Assembly (NCBI GenBank): GCA_017557925.1
Contig: JAFYWO010000126.1
Location: 1-13,466, forward strand
Length of the DNA stretch: 13,466 bases
Direction of reading: 5' to 3'
DNA from: Alphaproteobacteria bacterium
GTDB lineage: Bacteria > Pseudomonadota > Alphaproteobacteria > RF32 > CAG-239
Shown here: in pieces, positions 8,694 to 13,466 of the stretch
How the letters are laid out: each line of letters begins with the position of its first letter
Position numbering within the stretch: the first letter of the stretch is position 1
Notes under the pieces: generated by a model
The model's input: only the letters and a program-made list of their open reading frames with translations
Told to the model about the DNA's origin: nothing
Databases searched by the model: none
Position numbers and translations under genes: made by a program

Positions 8694-9620
8694 TTACCTT
8701 TTTACCCCCATACGTCTTACTTCCCACTCTAAAGTAATGGAAGTTTTTTCAAAAACTTTTTGAATAATCATTTCTCCCAATTTTTCAATATCTTCAGCTG
8801 TCGCATTACCGTTATTGATTAAAAAATTTGAATGCATCTGAGAAACTTCCGCACCTCCGACTTTTAACCCTTTACATCCTGCATCTTCTATCAATTTCCA
8901 AGCAGACAAACCATCGGGATTCTTAAAAGTAGAACCTGCCGTTCTCTTATTTATAGGTTGATGAGTTTCACGATATTTTTTATGTTCGTTAAACAGTTCC
9001 TCAATTTCTTTTCTCTCTTTTGTCACGCACTTAAAACTAGCCTCCAAAATAATCCAGTTTTCCGGAAACGTACTTGACCTATACGAAAAATTAAAATCAT
9101 CTTTTTCAACTTCGTGAATTTCTCCCCAATCATTCATAATTTTGGCACTTACCAAAACTTGAGATACATTTCCACCAAAGCAACCTGCATTTGTTCGCAA
9201 CAATCCGCCTATTTTACCCGGCACAGATGTAATAAACTCCATTCCGCCAACAGAATTTTCAAGCATAAATTTTTTCAAATCGCTGTTATTAACTCCGGCA
9301 CCCACTTTCAATACACCATCCTCTAAACGGATTTTCTTAAAATTAGGATTATCAAGTTTTATCACAACTCCCATAATTCCGCCGTCACGAACCAAAAGGT
9401 TAGAACCCCCTCCGATAATTGTAACAGGAATACTTTCCGGTTTTTTTAATAAAAACAACCTCAAATCATCTTCGTCTTCAGGCAAATATAAAATTTCCGC
9501 AGGCCCTCCGACTCCAAACCAAGTATGTTTTGAAAGTTTGACATTCTCAAGATATTTACCTCTAACCTCCGGCAAACTGTCTTTTAATTCACTTGATTTA
9601 TTAAACAAACCCTCAAACAT
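8694..9620 (-). CDS. murB: UDP-N-acetylenolpyruvoylglucosamine reductase MurB
   Basis: MurB is a cytoplasmic flavoenzyme that uses NADPH to reduce UDP-GlcNAc-enolpyruvate to UDP-MurNAc. Its 308 aa show HTWFGVGGPA (32-41), the FAD-binding IGGGSNLLVRDGG (69-81), TSVPGKIGG (131-139) and NAGCFGG (144-150). Catalytic residues are visible: Tyr-Arg at 180-181 (SYRSSTF), the proton-donor Ser at 230 in RTAGSTFKNP, and Glu 300 near the end (LEWEVRRMG). The motifs and length fit the shorter type II MurB. A strong AGGAGA precedes the ATG. It starts 25 bases after ftsW, where murG and murC would normally intervene. Confidence 0.97.
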   Translation of the reverse strand: MFEGLFNKSSELKDSLPEVRGKYLENVKLSKHTWFGVGGPAEILYLPEDEDDLRLFLLKKPESIPVTIIGGGSNLLVRDGGIMGVVIKLDNPNFKKIRLEDGVLKVGAGVNNSDLKKFMLENSVGGMEFITSVPGKIGGLLRTNAGCFGGNVSQVLVSAKIMNDWGEIHEVEKDDFNFSYRSSTFPENWIILEASFKCVTKERKEIEELFNEHKKYRETHQPINKRTAGSTFKNPDGLSAWKLIEDAGCKGLKVGGAEVSQMHSNFLINNGNATAEDIEKLGEMIIQKVFEKTSITLEWEVRRMGVKR

Positions 9621-9645
9621 TTTTATTATCTCCTTTTTTTATTTA

Positions 9646-10779
9646 TTATCCGTTATCTTTATCTTCTGCCACGGCATTCTTTCTTGTTAAAGCCAATAGC
9701 ATTCCCATACAAATACAACTGGCCAACATTGATGAACCACCATAAGAAACAAATGGAAGTGTCATACCTTTTGCCGGAATAAGTTTTAATGATGAACACA
9801 TATTAACGATAGCCTGTCCACCCAAAGAAGCCGCTAATCCCGAAGCAGCATACATTTGAAACAAATTATTGTCTTTCATAGATGTCAACATTGTTCTAAC
9901 CACAATCACACCAAACGAAATAACAATAATAGTTGTAAGCCAAACCCCGTATTCCTCACCAGCTAAAGAAAAAATAAAGTCCGTATGCACATCAGGCAAA
10001 CTCATCTTTATTACACCTTCTCCGGGTCCTCGTCCCATTAAATTACCATTTGCAAACGCATCCATAGATTTTTGAATTTGCGAACCTATTTCATTTTCTG
10101 TAGCTAAAAATCTGTCTATTCTGTCTTTAACGTGCGCCAAAAACAAATAAGCCCCACCGATTAACAATACACCTACCAATCCGAAACATCCGAACAACCA
10201 AAAGGGGATTCCGGCCCAAAGCATTTGACAAACCCAAACTCCGGTAATTAAAAGTGTCATACCCAAATCAGGCTGTAAAAATACCGAACAGGCCGTTACC
10301 ACAAACAAACATGTAGCAACTTCCATACCCGGAAAATCATCAGTTCTTTTTTTGGCATCTAAAAGCCAAGCCGTCACCACAATAAAAGTAGGCTTAACAA
10401 ATTCTGATGGTTGTAAAGAAAAGCCGGCAAATTTAATCCAACGTTGTGCACCTTTTGCCGCATCACCTACAAAATACGTTAAAACAACACCTGCAAAAGC
10501 ACCCAAAAAACCCAAAATAGCCAAGCGTCTGATTGTCCTCATACTTTGCATAGATATCCCAATCATCAGAACGATACCCATACAAATAAACACACCTTGT
10601 TTTTTTACAAACGAAAACTCATCAACCAATCTATCACGATGAGCAGCACTGGGACTTGCAGATAAAACAAGCATAATACCGACAAAAATCAAAAACATTG
10701 CCAATGAAAAGTTAATCTTATCAACTGTCCACCACCAATTAGCTATTCTGCCTTTATTATGTCTTGTTAAAAACGTCAT
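9646..10779 (-). CDS. ftsW: Septal peptidoglycan glycosyltransferase FtsW
   Basis: FtsW is the SEDS-family polymerase that joins lipid II into glycan strands at the septum with its partner transpeptidase FtsI. The 377-aa protein is strongly hydrophobic with about ten membrane segments. Family motifs include RWIKFAGFSLQPSEFVKP (113-130), FLQPDLGM (167-174), GRGPGEG (249-255), PDVHTDFIF (262-270, with the essential Asp at 267), AGEEYG (273-278) and LPFVSYGGSS (341-350). Its AGGGGA ribosome site overlaps the mraY stop codon, so translation is probably coupled. Its partner ftsI is not in the window, and murD, which usually separates mraY from ftsW, is absent. RodA is the alternative, but the dcw context favours FtsW. 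Confidence 0.95.
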   Translation of the reverse strand: MTFLTRHNKGRIANWWWTVDKINFSLAMFLIFVGIMLVLSASPSAAHRDRLVDEFSFVKKQGVFICMGIVLMIGISMQSMRTIRRLAILGFLGAFAGVVLTYFVGDAAKGAQRWIKFAGFSLQPSEFVKPTFIVVTAWLLDAKKRTDDFPGMEVATCLFVVTACSVFLQPDLGMTLLITGVWVCQMLWAGIPFWLFGCFGLVGVLLIGGAYLFLAHVKDRIDRFLATENEIGSQIQKSMDAFANGNLMGRGPGEGVIKMSLPDVHTDFIFSLAGEEYGVWLTTIIVISFGVIVVRTMLTSMKDNNLFQMYAASGLAASLGGQAIVNMCSSLKLIPAKGMTLPFVSYGGSSMLASCICMGMLLALTRKNAVAEDKDNG

Positions 10780-10788
10780 ATCTTTCCC

Positions 10789-11835
10789 CTAAATCAAGGA
10801 CAATAGCCCAATAACAGATGCCAACAAAGTTACACCCCAAAAACTATAAACAACTTTATTTTCGCTCCAACCGAGTTGCTCAAAGTGGTGATGTATAGGA
10901 GCCATACGGAAAAAACGTTTACCTGTTTTCTTAAAATATACAACTTGAATTATCACAGACAAAGTTTCAACCACAAACACAATTCCAACAACAGCAAGCA
11001 AAATCTCGTGTTTTAAAATAACAGAAACAACACCCAAAACCGCCCCCAAAGCAAGAGAACCGGTATCTCCCATAAAAATTCTGGCCTTTTTGATATTAAA
11101 CCACAAAAAACCGATACAACCGCCTACCAAAGAAGCACATACCACACTCATTTCATAACTTTTAGGAATATAAGGAATAGATGATTCATTAAACAAAGGA
11201 TAACCTGTTGCAAACGCAACCACCATAAATACGCTAAATACAATAGCGAGCATACCGCCGGCCAAACCATCCAATCCGTCACTTAAATTAACTGCATTTG
11301 AAGCTCCTGCAATAACCACCAACGCAAAAGGCACATACAACCAAGACAGTTCAAGACTAAATTTCAAATAAGGAATAAATAAAGTGCTCTCAATAGAGTT
11401 GGGAGTTGCCGCCCCAATAACATTAACCGCCAACACCGCAGCCATAAATTGAATAAACAACTTAACCTTTGCCGTCATTGCATTTGGTGTTTGTTTTTTT
11501 ACCTTCACATAGTCATCAGCAAATCCGGCAAGACCATACACAACCAACACCAACATAGAAATCCACACAAAATGGAATTTTACATTAGCAAATAAAAGCA
11601 TACTGATTATACTTGAACCAAGAATAAGAATCCCCCCCATTGTCGGAGTTCCTTTTTTTTCTTTAATATGACTTTGTGGTCCGTCTTTTCTGATTGGCTG
11701 ACCGGTTTTACTGATTTTCTTAATATAGTTAATCAAGCTTCCACCACATGCCAAAGATAACACCAAAGACACCAAAAAAGCCATACCTGCTCTTAACCAA
11801 ACAGTTTCAGGACTATAAGACAAAAAAGACCACAT
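10789..11835 (-). CDS. mraY: Phospho-MurNAc-pentapeptide transferase MraY
   Basis: MraY transfers phospho-MurNAc-pentapeptide from UDP to undecaprenyl phosphate in the inner membrane, making lipid I. The 348-aa product is close to the E. coli length (360 aa) and has about ten membrane segments. Motifs seen: GTPTMGG (63-69), the Asp-Asp pair of GFADDYVK (107-108), NLSDGLDGLAGG (183-194), FMGDTGS (254-260, with the catalytic Asp at 257), and PIHHHFE (313-319). It is first in this truncated dcw operon and has its own promoter candidate (11886-11914). The ribosome site is weak (GAGAG just before the ATG, or a more distant AAGGA). murE and murF, usually directly upstream, are not here. Confidence 0.98.
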   Translation of the reverse strand: MWSFLSYSPETVWLRAGMAFLVSLVLSLACGGSLINYIKKISKTGQPIRKDGPQSHIKEKKGTPTMGGILILGSSIISMLLFANVKFHFVWISMLVLVVYGLAGFADDYVKVKKQTPNAMTAKVKLFIQFMAAVLAVNVIGAATPNSIESTLFIPYLKFSLELSWLYVPFALVVIAGASNAVNLSDGLDGLAGGMLAIVFSVFMVVAFATGYPLFNESSIPYIPKSYEMSVVCASLVGGCIGFLWFNIKKARIFMGDTGSLALGAVLGVVSVILKHEILLAVVGIVFVVETLSVIIQVVYFKKTGKRFFRMAPIHHHFEQLGWSENKVVYSFWGVTLLASVIGLLSLI

Positions 11836-12138
11836 TACTCTCAGATTTCCTTAAATTAAAAATAAATTATTAAAAACAAAACAAAGGTATACTTTCAACC
11901 AATTTAACAATCAATATCTAAATTAAGTCTTAAAAATTTTAAATTTTAAATATTTTTTTATCCCCTAAAAAAAGCCTGCTGATTTATAAAAGCATAAAAT
12001 CTACTCCGTTTATTTTTTTTAATTATAAATCATTAATCATAAAAAATATTTATTCTAATCAATTTTTATGTATTGTATACTAAAAAAGTTCATCCGCCAA
12101 ACTCCACAAAAAAAACAATAACACCTTAGAAATATTAA
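11836..12138. other. AT-rich gap upstream of mraY
   Basis: This stretch of about 300 bases holds the mraY promoter candidate and long A/T runs, including repeated AAATTTTAAA-like units near 11935-11955. A weak TATACT (12076-12081) could be a -10 box for the plus-strand genes downstream, but no convincing -35 accompanies it. No coding frame or RNA gene is recognised. The usual upstream dcw genes are not present. Confidence 0.6.
11886..11914 (-). promoter_or_regulatory. Candidate sigma70-type promoter of the mraY-ftsZ operon
   Basis: On the minus strand TTGATT (11914-11909), a 17-base spacer and TATACC (11891-11886) precede mraY. Transcription would start near 11879 and give a leader of about 44 nt. 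It is the best promoter-like pair I found upstream of the operon; no equally strong one was noticed in the short gaps between the dcw genes. Confidence 0.5.
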
Positions 12139-12492
12139 GATGGTATAAATTCTGTAAGTGATTTTTTAAATAACCCTAAAGTACAAGAAAAAGCTATTCG
12201 CGAATTATTGAAAAAGAATTATAATTATATGATTAATTATAAAGTGCTACATCTGTTAGGAAATATTCTTTCGGGAAAAATTGCAGATTTTCCAATTACT
12301 ATATCAGGGATGTTGGCTGCATCCCATAAAGAAGGTGGACCGATGACTGCAAAATATTTAAAATCTCTTGAAAAAAATAAAGATGGATTGTATTATCTTC
12401 CATATCATAAATATAAAGGTAATACATTGAGGAGTTTTCTTGCAATTGAAACACGTTTACGCGAATTTTCTAATCTTAATACTGATAATTAG
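12139..12492 (+). pseudogene. 5'-truncated gene, C-terminal part of a phage-tail-type lysozyme-like protein
   Basis: After an in-frame TAA (12136-12138) an open frame runs to the stop at 12490-12492 with no ATG or GTG near its start; the first usable starts are TTG at 12208 and ATG at 12229, neither with a ribosome site. Coding likeness begins before either: GINSVSDFLNNPKVQEKAI, then PITISGMLAASHKEGGPMTA and a basic C-terminus. From memory this pattern (FLNNP..QE.AI, then GxLAAxHxxG) resembles the C-terminal half of lysozyme-like proteins from phage tails and related secretion loci. The N-terminal part, with the catalytic Glu and a YQFG-like segment in such proteins, is missing. It is therefore probably a remnant, or a short C-terminal domain starting at TTG. 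Local base composition is about 30% G+C. The end overlaps the next gene by 53 bases. The family assignment was not checked by search. Confidence 0.5.
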
Positions 12493-13090
12493 TATTGTTT
12501 TGGGTTTATCTTGTGGTAAGGTTATGGCTTTACCACAAGATTGGCCTTGTTTTGATTTTGAATTAAATAAGCTTGAAACAATAACAGATAGCAAAGATGA
12601 ATTTGAATATAAATATAAAAGTGAAACATCTTTATACACTGTAGAGATTAATTTAATAGGAAATCATCTGCATCCAAATTTATTTGCAAATTGTGGAACA
12701 TCCGGTTGTAGAGGTATTGTTAGTGATAATAAAACAGGTAAATCTGAAAATTTAAGATTTTTCTGTGAATCTTATAGTGATAATTATTCAAAGGTAATAT
12801 GCCGTATAGCAAAAGGAGATGAATTTATTTTTAATAAAATTGATGGAAACTACCAAACAACTTATTGTTCTAATAATAAAAAGAAAATACTAACATTTAA
12901 TAAAGATAAATGTAATGCTTGTCATTGTGTGATTTACGGAAAAGGTGATAATCAAACACAATTAAAAATGGGATGTGATTTTAGGGATAATGTAGCACAT
13001 TGTTTTAGCTATAATGGATATGAAGAGTGGCGTAATTTTGAAAATAATGAGAACGATTTTAAGAATTGTGTAAATTTAATATCTGATTAA
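12440..13090 (+). CDS. Secreted Cys-rich protein of unknown function
   Basis: I do not recognise this family. The 216-aa product begins with a signal peptide: a short basic N-terminus, a hydrophobic run (about 10-24) and a likely signal peptidase I site after VMA (28-30). LGLSC at 21-25 is only a poor lipobox. The mature part has 12 cysteines (37, 85, 90, 109, 121, 143, 158, 161, 163, 179, 188, 210), including CGTSGC (85-90) and CNACHC (158-163), so it is probably disulfide-bonded in the periplasm. The TTG start at 12440 is supported by GAGGAG five bases upstream, and the only later Met in the signal region is residue 29. It overlaps the lysozyme-like frame by 53 bases, so the pair was probably co-expressed. 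Such pairings are often enzyme plus inhibitor or immunity protein, but that is inference. At about 28-30% G+C in sampled lines it appears AT-richer than much of the dcw block. Confidence 0.7.
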   Translation: MQLKHVYANFLILILIISIVLGLSCGKVMALPQDWPCFDFELNKLETITDSKDEFEYKYKSETSLYTVEINLIGNHLHPNLFANCGTSGCRGIVSDNKTGKSENLRFFCESYSDNYSKVICRIAKGDEFIFNKIDGNYQTTYCSNNKKKILTFNKDKCNACHCVIYGKGDNQTQLKMGCDFRDNVAHCFSYNGYEEWRNFENNENDFKNCVNLISD

Positions 13091-13224
13091 AACCTAAAAC
13101 CATCATTTTTTGCATCTTCAATATTTGCTTTGGTACTATTGATTGCTTTTATTTCAGGAATTTCTCTTTCACAATATTTATAAACAGATTGAGCTACAGA
13201 AATGTTTGTTGTTTGAGCATTGGC
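13087..13224 (-). pseudogene. 45-codon C-terminal remnant of an unrecognised gene
   Basis: On the minus strand, directly after an in-frame TAA at 13227-13225, a frame reads ANAQTTNISVAQSVYKYCER and continues for 25 more codons to a stop at 13089-13087. It looks like real coding sequence, and its ANAQ opening resembles the end of a signal peptide (AXA-Q), but it has no start codon. It overlaps the end of the plus-strand Cys-rich gene by four bases, tail to tail. The upstream part appears to have been replaced by the GC-rich element at 13261-13350, which continues in the same frame apart from the stop. Confidence 0.45.
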
Positions 13225-13350
13225 TTAAGATTTGGGATTGATTTTCGTTTCACTCAATCTAACTGGCGTTCGTAAACTAAAGTCTACCGGCGTTCTTACG
13301 CCAGCCTCTTGTCGGTACTCTCCCCCTTCTCTGGGCTTCAAATCCGACAT
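13225..13350 (-). other. GC-rich repeat-like element with a 41-codon open frame
   Basis: The core 13261-13350 is 47/90 G+C (52%), far above its surroundings. GGCGTTC occurs at 13265-13271 and again at 13289-13295, a 24-base period. Two alternative hairpins exist: GGCGT-TCTT-ACGCC (13289-13302), and CTGGCGT (13263-13269) with ACGCCAG (13298-13304). On the minus strand the whole stretch from 13350 is open as a 41-aa frame starting MSDLKPREGGEYRQEAGVRT and repeating RTPV, then a TAA directly before the gene remnant. There is no ribosome site. The features resemble small palindromic elements that insert into genes in some alphaproteobacteria (the Rickettsia palindromic elements), but this is inference. 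Confidence 0.4.
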
Positions 13351-13360
13351 TCATAATCAT

Positions 13361-13392
13361 AAAAAAAAAGCCTACCACAAGGATAGGCTTTC
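13361..13392 (-). terminator. Intrinsic terminator of the tRNA-Ser gene
   Basis: On the minus strand AAGCCTA-T-CC pairs with GG-TAGGCTT around a TTGT loop with one bulged T, followed by a run of nine T residues (13369-13361). It begins 7 bases after the tRNA CCA end, as expected for a tRNA terminator. Confidence 0.85.
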
Positions 13393-13398
13393 TTTAAT

Positions 13399-13466
13399 TG
13401 GCGGAGATGTAGGGATTCGAACCCCAGGAGGACTTGCGCCCTCGTCTGATTTCAAGTCAGGTGCAT
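13399..13466 (-). tRNA. tRNA-Ser(UGA), 5' part cut off by the window end
   Basis: The 3' 68 bases of a class II tRNA are present on the minus strand. From the 3' end: encoded CCA (13401-13399), discriminator G, 3' acceptor strand CATCTCC, and a T arm TGGGG-TTCGAAT-CCCTA. A long variable arm follows (6-bp stem GAGGGC/GTCCTC with a GCAA loop), then the anticodon loop CTTGAAA with anticodon TGA (13454-13452), which reads UCA and other UCN codons. The long variable arm and anticodon agree on serine. The outermost anticodon-stem pair looks like C/A. The D arm and 5' acceptor strand lie beyond the window. Confidence 0.93.

Noticed and set aside
9646..10779. RodA rather than FtsW
   Set aside because: The two SEDS proteins share motifs, but the position directly after mraY and before murB in a dcw block points to FtsW.
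11930..11990. Possible terminator or RNA gene in the AT-rich gap upstream of mraY
   Set aside because: The A/T runs give only weak, AT-only pairing, and the GCCTGC patch has no complementary arm nearby.
12457..12639. 60-codon minus-strand open frame
   Set aside because: It is opposite the start of the Cys-rich gene and has no motif; the plus-strand gene has a strong Shine-Dalgarno site and a signal peptide.
13267..13356. Minus-strand frame beginning MIMNVGFEAQRRGR
   Set aside because: It overlaps the repeat-like element in another frame, has no ribosome site and ends after 27 codons; both frames are better explained by the GC-rich element.
1..13466. CRISPR array, transposase or integrase
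   Set aside because: No regularly spaced repeats and no coding region with transposase or recombinase motifs were seen on either strand.

Overview
The window looks like a piece of a low-G+C alphaproteobacterial chromosome, possibly from the uncultured host- or gut-associated lineages. The evidence is the gene content and order of a division and cell-wall (dcw) block, mraY-ftsW-murB-ftsQ-ftsA-ftsZ; an FtsZ with a long linker ending in an alphaproteobacterial-type IPSFLRRK tail; and Shine-Dalgarno sites before most dcw genes. The lineage is inferred from motifs, not from a search.

Layout: (1) 1-1024 holds a minus-strand gene for an unrecognised protein with two membrane segments, with a clear terminator at the window edge. 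(2) 1025-1350 is a divergent, AT-rich intergenic region with one candidate promoter facing each way, a 9-bp inverted repeat and a 7-codon leader ORF. (3) 1351-4662 encodes a very large predicted lipoprotein of 1103 aa built from repeated beta-rich modules, with no Shine-Dalgarno site. (4) A bidirectional terminator at 4682-4715 separates it from the convergent dcw operon. (5) 4728-11835, all minus strand, carries mraY, ftsW, murB, ftsQ, ftsA and ftsZ, tightly packed behind one good promoter upstream of mraY. The murD, murG, murC and ddl genes that usually lie between these are absent. A terminator-like hairpin containing two GANTC sites lies between ftsA and ftsZ. (6) 11836-13360 is an accessory, decayed-looking stretch: an AT-rich gap, a 5'-truncated gene resembling a phage-tail-type lysozyme, an overlapping gene for a secreted Cys-rich protein, a 45-codon minus-strand gene remnant, and a GC-rich repeat-like element. 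(7) 13361-13466 holds a tRNA-Ser(UGA), cut by the window end, with its terminator.

The dcw genes work together. MraY makes lipid I. MurB completes UDP-MurNAc. FtsW polymerises septal glycan. FtsQ links the divisome across the membrane. FtsA anchors FtsZ, which forms the ring. The accessory region next to the tRNA gene is the most likely place for something undescribed: a degraded lysozyme-like gene overlapping an intact Cys-rich periplasmic partner, beside a possible dispersed palindromic element.
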